Positions 13,580 to 20,205 of a stretch of 20,267 nucleotides of DNA are shown here, piece after piece (position 1 is the first letter of the stretch; each line of letters opens with the position of its first letter). The DNA comes from a virus, in IMG/VR virus record IMGVR_UViG_3300013137_000136, positions 1-20,267 of that record; one strand, given 5' to 3'. Both the position numbers and the translations under genes were made by a program. The notes below the pieces were generated by a model. It saw only the letters and a list, made by a program, of their open reading frames with translations. It was not told the DNA's origin and made no database searches.

Positions 13580-15469
13580 ATGCCTAAAAAAGTATATATC
13601 GATTTTGAAAGCCGCTCTCAAGCGGATATCTGGACAACCGGGGCCTACCACTACGCGGAAGACCCAAGCACCGAAGTCCTTTGTCTTGCGTGGGCTATTG
13701 ACGATGGGCCAGTGCAAGGCGTGTTATATGGTAAACTATCTGAGGCGGCTCAGATAATTAACCAACTCATAAAGTCCGGGGCTGAATTCCACGCCCATAA
13801 TGCTTATTTTGAACGTTCAATTTGGAAATTTCACGCTGAGAAATTTGGGCTACTCCCTATCCCTATCCGGCAGTGGCGGTGTACTGCGGCAAAAGTTTCC
13901 GCGGCTGCGCTTCCAAGAAGACTTGAGCACGCCGCACAAGCCCTGGGTTGCTCTCATCAAAAGGATATGGAGGGCTCCCGGGTAATGCGGTCATTATGTA
14001 CAACTACCGGTCCTATCCCACAAGAAAAACTTGAACGGCTATTACTTTATTGCAAACGGGATGTGGAGACTGAACGAGATATTGACAAACGACTTCCAGA
14101 TCTATCATCTTCCGAACAACGTGTTTGGTTTATGGATCAGTACATTAACGACCGGGGAGTGGCAATAGATACTCTCGCGGTAGAAAACGCGATTACATTA
14201 ATAGCTCAAGAAACTAAGGAACGAAACGAAGAACTTTTTCAATTAACAGGAGGACAAGTCAATGCCGGTACAAAACGAGAAGCGATTAAAAATTATCTTG
14301 AAAAACAGGGAGTTAATCTTCCAGATCTTACAAAAGCAACGGTCAAAGAAGCACTTAAAACAGCCTCCGGTGATAACTTCCGTGTCCTTCAACTTAGGCA
14401 GCAGCTATCCCTTACCTCACTTGCTAAGTTCTCTGCGCTTTTTACAGCAGTCTCTCCCGACAGGCGCATTAGAGATCTGCTCATATTCCACGGAGCCGCG
14501 ACTGGCCGTTGGTCTGGGAAACTCGTGCAAATCCAAAATCTCGTTAAAGCATCTATTAAACCAGAAGAGATTACCGAAGCGATTACTTGCCTACGAGTAT
14601 CCCCAGCTGCCTTTGCCCTTTGCTATGATGTCCTTCCAGCACTCTCGTCCTGCATACGAGGAATGTTTATTCCTTCGCAAGGCCAAGAAATGTTCATCAC
14701 CGATTTTGCCGCGATCGAAGCCCGGGTTGTTATGTGGCTTGCAGGTGAAGAAAAAGGGGTCAAACAATTCGCGGATAAAGATAGGGACCCGTCGCTCCCA
14801 GACATCTACGTCCAAATGGCAAAAACCATAAGCCCTACCGCTACCCGGCAATTAGGTAAGCAAGCCATTCTTGGTTGCGGGTATGGGATGGGAAGAGTGA
14901 AGTTCCAAGAGACGTGTGAGAAATACGGAATAGACGTAACCCCCGCACTGGCTGAACGCGCGGTTAACGCTTATCGTACTTCTTTTCCCGCTATACCTCG
15001 CTTCTGGTACGCATTAGAGGACGCAGCTAAAAAGACCGTGTCATCCGGAAAACCGCATACCTGCGGCCGAGTTTCCTGGCGTATCTCCGGTGATTTTCTA
15101 CAAATGGTTCTTCCCTCTGGCCGGTCAATCGTCTATCATCACCCAAAAATCACGGCTGAGGGCAAACTCACTTTTCTCGGGGTAAACAGTATCACTAATA
15201 AATACGAAGTAGAAGAAACCTGGGGAGGTAAATTAGTTGAGAACGCTACTCAAGCAGTCGCCCGCGATCTTATGGTCGAGGCAATGTTTGGCTTGTTCGC
15301 CGCCAAATACCAGATTCTTTTTACAGTCCACGACGAAGTTGTAGCGGAAAAACCGATCGGTGAAGGAGCTGAAAAAGAAGTTGTGGAAATTGTCTGTAAA
15401 ATTCCTTCGTGGGCAACTGGATGCCCAGTTAACGCAGAGTGTAAGAAAACTATGAAGTACCAAAAATGA
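13580..15469 (+). CDS. Family A DNA polymerase with 3'-5' exonuclease (phage type)
   Basis: A 629-residue replicative polymerase. The N-terminal exonuclease begins at once with VYIDFES (D8, E10), and its last motif is in LLYCKRDVETERDID. The polymerase domain shows GRWSGKLVQIQNL, motif A DFAAIEARV (D375), motif B R423-x3-K427 followed by Y435-G436, and motif C HDEV (584-587) with the catalytic Asp. It is shorter than bacterial Pol I because the 5' nuclease domain is missing, as is usual for phage enzymes. The start is fixed because exonuclease motif I lies at residue 8 and the open frame upstream has no ATG, GTG or TTG. Its SD is separated from the start by a hairpin (13549-13572). It overlaps the LicD gene by four bases. 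Confidence 0.95.
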   Translation: MPKKVYIDFESRSQADIWTTGAYHYAEDPSTEVLCLAWAIDDGPVQGVLYGKLSEAAQIINQLIKSGAEFHAHNAYFERSIWKFHAEKFGLLPIPIRQWRCTAAKVSAAALPRRLEHAAQALGCSHQKDMEGSRVMRSLCTTTGPIPQEKLERLLLYCKRDVETERDIDKRLPDLSSSEQRVWFMDQYINDRGVAIDTLAVENAITLIAQETKERNEELFQLTGGQVNAGTKREAIKNYLEKQGVNLPDLTKATVKEALKTASGDNFRVLQLRQQLSLTSLAKFSALFTAVSPDRRIRDLLIFHGAATGRWSGKLVQIQNLVKASIKPEEITEAITCLRVSPAAFALCYDVLPALSSCIRGMFIPSQGQEMFITDFAAIEARVVMWLAGEEKGVKQFADKDRDPSLPDIYVQMAKTISPTATRQLGKQAILGCGYGMGRVKFQETCEKYGIDVTPALAERAVNAYRTSFPAIPRFWYALEDAAKKTVSSGKPHTCGRVSWRISGDFLQMVLPSGRSIVYHHPKITAEGKLTFLGVNSITNKYEVEETWGGKLVENATQAVARDLMVEAMFGLFAAKYQILFTVHDEVVAEKPIGEGAEKEVVEIVCKIPSWATGCPVNAECKKTMKYQK

Positions 15470-16083
15470 TAACTCAATTAACTCGTATTCAATTGCTCTT
15501 CCGCGTAATTGACGTCCTTGAAAAATACAAAGTTCCGTATTGTCTAGTTGAAGGAACCCTTTTAGGAATGACACGGGAAAATGGGTTTATTCCGTGGGAT
15601 AAAGATATCGACATCGGAGTCCGGCACGAAGATTTAATACCGAAGATGGCGCAACTTCAAAAGGTTTTCTCTGCGTATTTTTCTGTGCATATCTTGGATT
15701 TTCCGTACGCATACCCTAGAGAATTTCATTTACGCGCACAAGGGTATCAAATAGATATTATTAACTACGATACCGGAGAATATCACGACCGGCCAGTTCG
15801 GTTTAATGTTATTCACGACCAATACGCCTCGTCCTACCACGCGACGGAATTATTCGACGAGTATAAACCTTTTAAGTTTCTTGGCCGGACACTCTATCTA
15901 CCAAAAGACCCGGAGAGGTACCTGATAGAAACTTATGGACACGAGTGGCATACGCCGCTTAAACCCGGAAACTACATCGCCTACCCGATTATCCCGGGAT
16001 GGTTTGAGAAGCAAAAAGAGATGGACAATATTGCAATACAGAACTGGCATTTAAAGTATAACCCAAATGGAAGCCCAAAATAG
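15466..16083 (+). CDS. LicD-family nucleotidyltransferase-like protein
   Basis: A 205-residue protein of the LicD/fukutin type. EGTLLGMTRENGFIPWDKDI (residues 29-48) followed by DIG is the family signature: the GTLLG loop and the metal-binding D45/D47/D49. A later YLPKDPERYLIETYGHEW stretch matches the usual C-terminal family segment. LicD proteins transfer phosphocholine or related phospho-substituents to sugars of teichoic acids, lipopolysaccharide or glycans. It overlaps the polymerase stop (ATGA), so it is probably translated with it, and stands apart from the other glycan genes (4953-9966), which share the same operon. The transferred group is unknown; no choline or CDP-activation gene is visible. 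Confidence 0.85.
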   Translation: MITQLTRIQLLFRVIDVLEKYKVPYCLVEGTLLGMTRENGFIPWDKDIDIGVRHEDLIPKMAQLQKVFSAYFSVHILDFPYAYPREFHLRAQGYQIDIINYDTGEYHDRPVRFNVIHDQYASSYHATELFDEYKPFKFLGRTLYLPKDPERYLIETYGHEWHTPLKPGNYIAYPIIPGWFEKQKEMDNIAIQNWHLKYNPNGSPK

Positions 16084-16091
16084 GAGGAAGA

Positions 16092-16253
16092 ATGAGAGGC
16101 ACAGTCGCAAAAAGAATTCGCAGGGAGCATCACGCCGCAAGAGGAAATGCCGTGGCACAATCATATCAAGTTGGCGCGAACGGGATGGTGTTAGCCGACC
16201 GAGGAAGAAGGATATACCAGATGAGAAAGGAGAAGTATTACAATGGAAGGTAG
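16092..16253 (+). CDS. 53-residue basic phage protein
   Basis: This short open frame starts behind TAGGAGGAAGA, a strong SD, and ends at TAG 16251-16253. The product is Arg/Lys-rich: MRGTVAKRIRRE at the start and LADRGRRIYQMRKEKYY at the end. Small basic proteins with a KR(I/L)R start and an RRxYQ end recur in phage genomes beside replication genes; a nucleic-acid-binding role is plausible but unproven. It overlaps the next gene by 11 bases. Confidence 0.65.
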   Translation: MRGTVAKRIRREHHAARGNAVAQSYQVGANGMVLADRGRRIYQMRKEKYYNGR

Positions 16254-16596
16254 AGGCCACAATATTATAGTACCGCATAGAAAGGGCCCGCCAGAATGCC
16301 CTCTTTGCGGCAAACTTATGCGTGAGATATGGTATGGGAAGCACAAGTTTTATACCTGTACCGAACCGCTCTGTATGATATCTATTAACGCTAACGACCC
16401 TTGCATCGCGCAATGGCACAAAATTAACGACCCGGCAACAGCCCCGAAATGCCAACTGTGCGGCCAGCCAATGAAAGTGTTTGTAAGAAAGGATCGTTTG
16501 GTAATAATGCAATGCCGGGAAAAGAGCCACCGTATGTATCAAATCGCCCGCGGTGACGCAAGAGCACTGCCGCCGTTAAGCCAGGAGAAAGGATGA
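16243..16596 (+). CDS. Double zinc-ribbon protein, function unknown
   Basis: A 117-residue protein with two zinc-ribbon-like units: CPLCGKLMREIWYGKHKFYT with following Cys residues (about 19-45), and CQLCGQPM followed by a further Cys near residue 91. The repeat of a C-x2-C-G-x-x-M hairpin in both units suggests internal duplication. Such proteins may bind DNA or act as adaptors for nearby nucleases. AAAGGAG lies 10 bases before ATG 16243. It overlaps both neighbours, including a four-base overlap with VRR-NUC. Confidence 0.6.
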   Translation: MEGRGHNIIVPHRKGPPECPLCGKLMREIWYGKHKFYTCTEPLCMISINANDPCIAQWHKINDPATAPKCQLCGQPMKVFVRKDRLVIMQCREKSHRMYQIARGDARALPPLSQEKG

Positions 16597-16997
16597 TAAA
16601 ATCCACGGATCCAGAATTTCGTATCCAAGCAACTTTCGTGGCAACCATTCAACTCTGTTATCCGGATTTACTTTTCACCATCGCCCCTTCAGGATTTATT
16701 ATGTCAGCTGGAATGGCTATGAAAATGATGCGGATGGGATATAGAAAAGGAACTCCGGATATACTCTTTTTCGAACCCCGGGGTGCTTTTCACGGGCTAT
16801 TGATTGAGTTTAAAGCCCCCAGAGGCACGATCTCAGATGCCCAGAAGGACTTTGCCTGGCTAGCCCGCAATCGGGGCTACAAGGTGGCTTTCTGCTTCAG
16901 CACGCCCGCAGGAATCGCTATTCTGGACGAATACCTGCGTCTACCAGCTCCACCACACTCTCCACAATGGGAATACCTAATTCCCGGGCTCGAATAA
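16593..16997 (+). CDS. VRR-NUC domain nuclease
   Basis: A 134-residue protein of the VRR-NUC family, PD-(D/E)XK-type nucleases common in phages that act on Holliday junctions or branched DNA. Visible motifs are GFIMSAG followed by MRMGYRKGTPDI (G53-T-P-D56) and LLIEFKAPRG (E72-x-K74), giving the D...ExK active site. FAWLARNRGYKVAFCFS is the typical closing helix-strand. The last 26 or so residues extend past the usual domain end and lie inside the opposite-strand gene. It is the last + strand gene, starting in an ATGA overlap. Confidence 0.9.
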   Translation: MIKSTDPEFRIQATFVATIQLCYPDLLFTIAPSGFIMSAGMAMKMMRMGYRKGTPDILFFEPRGAFHGLLIEFKAPRGTISDAQKDFAWLARNRGYKVAFCFSTPAGIAILDEYLRLPAPPHSPQWEYLIPGLE

Positions 16998-17274
16998 CCT
17001 CAGCTTGAGTACCTTTAGAGTTTTCTGAATTCGGAAGAACTAACATCGCGTCTGATGCCTCTAACCAAGCCATAGAATAGGCATAATAGTCAGAGACGGA
17101 CAGCACTTCGCCTTCCCTCAACATTAGTTGAAAATGGAAATCAAGCCACGGGCAGAAAGGCGAATACCCCGCCAATAAGACTTCCGTTGCCTTACGCATT
17201 CCCCGGCGCATATTATCAAGTACCGCTACTACATTGTCCGCTGAGTAGGCTCCAGCAATATAAACACGTTTCAT
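16918..17274 (-). CDS. DUF4406-like / nucleoside 2-deoxyribosyltransferase-like protein
   Basis: A 118-residue Rossmann-like protein. It opens with MKRVYIAGAYSADNVVAVLD, the beta1-loop-helix of this family, has SPFCPWLDFHFQLM in the middle and ends with LVLPNSENSKGTQAEVIRAR followed by ELGIPIV. The GTQAE part corresponds to the S-x-G-x-x-x-E active-site region of nucleoside deoxyribosyltransferases. It may act on nucleotides, but many phage members are uncharacterised. The start overlaps the upstream stop (ATGA) and has GGAGG. Its last 80 bases overlap the convergent VRR-NUC gene. Confidence 0.8.
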   Translation of the reverse strand: MKRVYIAGAYSADNVVAVLDNMRRGMRKATEVLLAGYSPFCPWLDFHFQLMLREGEVLSVSDYYAYSMAWLEASDAMLVLPNSENSKGTQAEVIRARELGIPIVESVVELVDAGIRPE

Positions 17275-17612
17275 TCTTCCTCCTTTTTAGCCATAGCGCC
17301 TAGATAATCCGGGCGAAGTTGTTTGGCCTTAGCCATCATAAGCCGGCAAAAAGCGTGGCCTAAGTGGTCGTCTTGTTTATCCCCGGATAGATACGCAAAT
17401 ATATGCACCAAAGCGTGATTAATATGGCTCTCTTCTGAAATTAAACGCCAGTTATCCCGAGCATACTTTGTAGCCCCAAGATGAGTGATATGAGCTAACT
17501 CCATTAACGCCGGAGCGTCTAATAAATGGAATGCACAATCCAACTTCGACTGCATCCCCCCATTTTCACCGGTCTCAATTTCGGCATTCGGGCCGAGTCC
17601 TTTTCTTTCCAT
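17271..17612 (-). CDS. DUF5664 family protein (dATP/dGTP diphosphohydrolase N-terminal-like)
   Basis: A 113-residue helical protein matching phage DUF5664 proteins. Recognisable segments are KLDCAFHLLDAPALMELAHI, THLGATKYARDNWR, and HINHALVHIFAYLSGDKQDD with HLGHAFCRLMMAKAK. The family is named after dATP/dGTP diphosphohydrolase and is MazG/NTPase-like, so a role in adjusting nucleotide pools is plausible. It follows AGGAGG at a suitable spacing and is coupled to the DUF4406-like gene by an ATGA overlap. Together they form a small nucleotide-metabolism pair at the end of the leftward operon. Confidence 0.82.
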   Translation of the reverse strand: MERKGLGPNAEIETGENGGMQSKLDCAFHLLDAPALMELAHITHLGATKYARDNWRLISEESHINHALVHIFAYLSGDKQDDHLGHAFCRLMMAKAKQLRPDYLGAMAKKEEE

Positions 17613-17621
17613 AGCTTCCTC

Positions 17622-17954
17622 CTAAACACTGCAATGAATGTCAACATAATAATCGTCTTGGCCGTTCTTTTTATTTCTCCGGGGAGTAAGTTCTATTTTT
17701 ATAACCCCTAAATCGCACGGTTTTAATTGCGCTTTGGCTACATAAGAGGGTTGATCAGGCACATACCCGCGTAAAAATGATCCAGTCCGGCCAAGAAGGA
17801 TCTTTTTTTGACGCAATCGGGTGCCTTCCAAATACAGCTTAGACAAAGGCACGGCGCCTTTCTTATGATCGTGGCCCATAAGATATATTGGCTCATTTAA
17901 TTTTCGTACCGGTATTACAAACTTATGTATTGTAAAAATGCTATCAGAAATTAT
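17622..17954 (-). pseudogene. C-terminal fragment of a metallophosphoesterase, no normal start codon
   Basis: The frame encodes about 110 residues if read from an ATA at 17954-17952. YLMGHDHKKG resembles the C-terminal metal-binding G-H-x-H motif of calcineurin-like phosphoesterases, and LLGRTGSFLRGYVPDQPSYV followed by CDLGV resembles the last strands of phage members. The upstream DxH, GDxxD and GNH(D/E) motifs, which would need 100 or more further residues, are missing. AAAGGAGCTGAA lies at correct spacing but before ATA, whereas the same AGGAGCTGAA precedes ATG at 1412. The first real ATG is at 17879 (85 residues), without an SD. I read it as a gene remnant. A short functional protein using a rare start is the alternative. 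Confidence 0.6.
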
Positions 17955-18355
17955 TTCAGCTCCTTTCTGATAACCGCGCTAATCACCTGGCAACCATAGC
18001 GCCGGAGGAACCCTTTTGGCCGCTGAGTGAAGCCTAAGAGAGCAGTGATCTTGCGAGTCTTGCACCACTCTTGGATCTGTTGATATCCAGAGAGATATAC
18101 TTCTTTCGAAATCCGGCCGTCATAGGCATATCCCCGGACAAAAGCTACACGCTCGCCATTCCAAATAGAAAGCGCGGCAAAAAAGAATCCACGCAGAACC
18201 TCACCCTCCACATCAGCAAGAATAAGGAACCGGAAAGGATTAGAAACCGCCGCATAGAGTTCCCGAGAAAGATTAGCCGACCCACCTTCGGGAAATCGTT
18301 TCGCCAAAGAAAGAAGCTGTTCGAAATATTTGTCGTCTGTGAGGACGGCTAGCAT
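17951..18355 (-). CDS. GNAT-acetyltransferase-like phage protein
   Basis: A 134-residue protein opening MLAVLTDDKYFEQLLSLAKR and continuing with FRFLILADVEGEVLRGFFFA, ERVAFVRGYAYDG and a last ALLGFTQRPKGFLRRYGCQV part. This is the helix-strand order of GNAT-fold proteins, with the late RR-YGC resembling the terminal strand region. The acetyl-CoA loop (Q/R-x-x-G-x-G/A) is not clearly present, so catalytic activity is uncertain. I chose ATG at 18355, two bases after the preceding stop; a longer in-frame start at 18448 would overlap the membrane protein by about 90 bases. Similar small GNAT-like proteins are frequent near phage tail and lysis genes. Confidence 0.62.
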   Translation of the reverse strand: MLAVLTDDKYFEQLLSLAKRFPEGGSANLSRELYAAVSNPFRFLILADVEGEVLRGFFFAALSIWNGERVAFVRGYAYDGRISKEVYLSGYQQIQEWCKTRKITALLGFTQRPKGFLRRYGCQVISAVIRKELK

Positions 18356-18357
18356 AT

Positions 18358-18825
18358 TTAAAACTTCCAGATTAATCCATAACCTGCTAAGGCAAAAGAT
18401 ATTGTAATCCCAATCAACGCCCCAAACGCCCCCTCTACAATTTTCCATACCATAGTAGCGGAGGTCAAGGGAGTATTACTTAACAGGAACATTGCAGCGC
18501 AAGCAATAAAAGTAATCGGGTTCCATAATGATAATCCAATCGGAGCAGAGATTAAACCATATCCTAAGAATATCAATAGTTTCTTCCACCATTTTGCTTT
18601 AGACCCATATCCTTGATGTAGCATAAGGCACCCGAGGCCGGCAACTGCGACCGCCTGATACCAAGAGAAACCGGCGAAGAATACGCACACGCCCCACAGG
18701 AAAGGCAGGACAAAACGCCTAAGCCATTTCTTACCCTCTATGGTATCGCTTATCTGTGTTCCGCCGAGAGCAAAAAGAAGCCAAGAAAAAGCAGGGACTA
18801 ACACAATCCAGAGTTCTTTATTCAT
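18358..18825 (-). CDS. Multi-pass membrane protein, function unknown
   Basis: A 155-residue, very hydrophobic protein with about five predicted membrane helices: residues about 5-22, 38-60, 83-100, 103-120 and 132-150. Short basic loops such as GSKAKWWKK lie between them. It follows a GGGGAGAG SD and overlaps the lipoprotein stop by four bases. Its place after a lipoprotein and small holin-like genes suggests a role at the host membrane, in lysis or superinfection exclusion, but no family could be named. Confidence 0.6.
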   Translation of the reverse strand: MNKELWIVLVPAFSWLLFALGGTQISDTIEGKKWLRRFVLPFLWGVCVFFAGFSWYQAVAVAGLGCLMLHQGYGSKAKWWKKLLIFLGYGLISAPIGLSLWNPITFIACAAMFLLSNTPLTSATMVWKIVEGAFGALIGITISFALAGYGLIWKF

Positions 18826-19037
18826 TTCTCTCCCCGTTCGTTCTTGATAGCTGAAACAAGAAGGTCGCTCATATCTTGGGCGTTAATAAGCCAGCCCTCA
18901 ATCGGAGCAGTTTCGCCGGCTTTTAGGTAATATGCTCTCTGGGCTTCTTTACTTTTGCTTGCCAAACAACCGCTTAAGCATATTACTAACACCATCAGCA
19001 TTACCAGACATAGCGTCTTTAGCCGCAGTCCTTTCAT
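18822..19037 (-). CDS. Small phage lipoprotein
   Basis: A 71-residue protein with a basic start (MKGLRLK), a hydrophobic stretch and a clear lipobox LSGC (Cys24), so it should be lipidated and membrane anchored. The mature part is about 48 residues with the motif YYLKAGETAPIEGWLINAQD, which resembles other small phage membrane proteins. It starts inside the preceding 53-residue gene in another frame, behind AAAGGAG, and overlaps it by 89 bases. A spanin-like role is possible but unproven. Confidence 0.75.
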   Translation of the reverse strand: MKGLRLKTLCLVMLMVLVICLSGCLASKSKEAQRAYYLKAGETAPIEGWLINAQDMSDLLVSAIKNERGEK

Positions 19038-19110
19038 TCTTATCAGCTCCTTTCTTACGCCAATTATCTATCCATTTAAAAATCCTAAAGGCTTCTGCCC
19101 ATCCTGCCAT
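18949..19110 (-). CDS. 53-residue soluble protein containing a nested lipoprotein start
   Basis: An open frame from ATG at 19110, behind AAGGAGG, to TAA at 18949-18951. The product opens MAGWAEAFRIFKWIDNWRKK and ends with NMLKRLFGKQK. Two amphipathic basic helices are likely, with no membrane segment. More than half of the gene is shared, in a different frame, with the lipoprotein gene. Function unknown. Confidence 0.6.
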   Translation of the reverse strand: MAGWAEAFRIFKWIDNWRKKGADKNERTAAKDAMSGNADGVSNMLKRLFGKQK

Positions 19111-19119
19111 ATTGCCTCC

Positions 19120-19290
19120 TTATTCTGTCTTAGCCGGCCAGCCAATAACAATAGACATAGTTCCGCTTATCGCTAAAGTCAAATAACCAAATACCGCTCC
19201 CCAAGTCGGGTTAATGCTTGCTGCAAAAGTCAATCCACCGATAGCCCCTGAACCTATCACAGCTATTACTACTTTTAACCAAATTTTCAT
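19120..19290 (-). CDS. Small two-helix membrane protein, holin-like
   Basis: A 56-residue protein with two hydrophobic segments: KIWLKVVIAVIGSGAIGG with following residues, and GAVFGYLTLAISGTMSIVIG. They are separated by INPTW. AAAGGG lies before the ATG. The stop sits only 9 bases before the next start. Size and two-helix topology fit small class II holins or other phage membrane proteins. The evidence is structural only. Confidence 0.6.
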   Translation of the reverse strand: MKIWLKVVIAVIGSGAIGGLTFAASINPTWGAVFGYLTLAISGTMSIVIGWPAKTE

Positions 19291-19292
19291 CT

Positions 19293-19469
19293 TTACCCTT
19301 TCTGCCCGTTTTGGGCGTTCCTGTCGTTACGTGAAAAATACGCATAGACTACAATCAGGATTACTTCATAAACTTTATCCACCGGCATAATCTTTCCGAT
19401 CGCCAATACAGCAAAAACTAATCCACAAATTACTGTTAATAAATATCTACCGCTCAAAAGTTTATTCAT
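19293..19469 (-). CDS. Small two-helix membrane protein, holin-like
   Basis: A 58-residue protein with helix one YLLTVICGLVFAVLAIGKIM, a short acidic-basic turn (PVDKVYE), helix two VILIVVYAYF, and a charged tail SRNDRNAQNGQKG. The topology resembles small phage membrane proteins that I recall with a YF-x-R-x-DR end. It starts in an ATGA overlap with the preceding gene, behind GGGAGG. Two tandem two-helix genes could form a holin/antiholin-like pair, but no endolysin lies in the window to support a lysis cassette. Confidence 0.62.
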   Translation of the reverse strand: MNKLLSGRYLLTVICGLVFAVLAIGKIMPVDKVYEVILIVVYAYFSRNDRNAQNGQKG

Positions 19470-19627
19470 ATAGCCTCCCTCGTCAATTCGTGGATAACCC
19501 GATCCGCTTGTGGCTGCATCTCTGATATAATGCCTTCTTCCGGAAGAACTCTTCGCAATTCTGGCGTAGCTTTATGCACTAAAATCTCAAGATACCTTGC
19601 GATAAATTCTTCCCGTTTTCGTCTCAT
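19466..19627 (-). CDS. 53-residue charged helical protein
   Basis: An open frame from ATG 19627 to TGA 19466-19468, joined to both neighbours by ATGA overlaps. The product MRRKREEFIARYLEILVHKA followed by TPELRRVLPEEG is rich in Arg and Glu and probably helical. No SD is obvious (A-rich ACTAAAAA upstream), so translation probably relies on coupling. I do not recognise it. Confidence 0.55.
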   Translation of the reverse strand: MRRKREEFIARYLEILVHKATPELRRVLPEEGIISEMQPQADRVIHELTREAI

Positions 19628-19881
19628 TTTTTAGTTAACAAACATTTCATATCCGCCATCAAAATACCTTGATTTGCCTGAACTACCCGAAGCATCTCTT
19701 GAGAAATAGACGAAGTTGTGCTTAACACTTTTGTATTCTCAACCAACGCATCAGTAGCTTTTTGTAAGCTAAAGAAAGCAAAATAAAACATCAGAACAAA
19801 AGCTAAAATAGGAAACCCTACTCGATCTACAAAAGCCATTATTACTTTCAATGCATTCGGAAGTTCAAAGTCGGAGGCCAT
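19624..19881 (-). CDS. Membrane-anchored coiled-coil-like small protein
   Basis: An 85-residue protein. One membrane helix lies at about residues 20-40 (VGFPILAFVLMFYFAFFSLQ), followed by a helical, Thr/Ser/Gln-rich tail of about 45 residues. The D-(R/K)-V-G-F-P-I lead into the helix is common in small phage membrane proteins. ATG at 19881 is preferred because AAAGGA precedes it; an upstream in-frame start at 19914 lies inside the preceding gene. One helix plus an external helical tail could suit an inner-membrane spanin or a small holin, without firm support. Confidence 0.58.
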   Translation of the reverse strand: MASDFELPNALKVIMAFVDRVGFPILAFVLMFYFAFFSLQKATDALVENTKVLSTTSSISQEMLRVVQANQGILMADMKCLLTKK

Positions 19882-19883
19882 TA

Positions 19884-20123
19884 TTAATCCTTTCTCGAAA
19901 AACATTTCTGACACGCTTGATAGCCCAATATTTTTGCTTCACTGATGCTTTCAAAAACTACCAAATTTTTAGCTTTTATCGCACAAACGCTATCACAACT
20001 TGGTTTATGATAAATCCTACGTACTTTACTTCCTACAACCGGCGAAATATCATAACTAAAAACATTAATGGTTAGGATAAACCCGACAATAAAGCAAATT
20101 GAAAAAATCGGCGCTTTCTTCAC
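19884..20123 (-). CDS. Exported or membrane-anchored protein with an Ada-type metal-binding domain
   Basis: A 79-residue protein. Residues 6-22 form a hydrophobic signal or anchor segment. The rest, RIYHKPSCDSVCAIKAKNLV followed by VFESISEAKILGYQACQKC, fits the small Cys4 domain found in Ada and at the end of some nucleases and surface proteins (Cys 43, 47, 71, 74). A signal-like N-terminus with this domain suggests action outside the cytoplasm. It starts at GTG 20123, overlapping the preceding TAG, and has no clear SD, so coupling is likely. Confidence 0.7.
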   Translation of the reverse strand: MKKAPIFSICFIVGFILTINVFSYDISPVVGSKVRRIYHKPSCDSVCAIKAKNLVVFESISEAKILGYQACQKCFSRKD

Positions 20124-20197
20124 TATATAATAACTTTTAAATATATAATATCCCCGTAATCAACTGAACTATCACTATAAGTTCTGTTATCCGACAT
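20123..20197 (-). CDS. Possible 24-residue peptide gene
   Basis: A very short frame, MSDNRTYSDSSVDYGDIIYL plus four more residues, from ATG 20197 behind an excellent ATAAGGAGATAA SD to TAG at 20123-20125, which overlaps the next start. Strong SD and coupling favour real translation, perhaps as a leader for the next gene. It could also be the remains of a longer gene. Confidence 0.4.
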   Translation of the reverse strand: MSDNRTYSDSSVDYGDIIYLKVII

Positions 20198-20205
20198 TTA
20201 TCTCC

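Noticed and set aside
4953-16083. Aminoethylphosphonate pathway (TPP decarboxylase plus LicD)
   Set aside because: No phosphoenolpyruvate mutase, aminotransferase or cytidylyltransferase is visible, and the TPP enzyme is E1-like rather than clearly phosphonopyruvate decarboxylase-like.
18356-18448. Longer N-terminus for the acetyltransferase-like protein
   Set aside because: The extension would lie inside the membrane protein gene. ATG 18355 comes right after that gene's stop and begins a family-like sequence.
18822-19110. True Rz/Rz1 spanin pair
   Set aside because: The nested lipoprotein fits Rz1, but the outer 53-residue protein has no membrane anchor, so I kept only a weak analogy.
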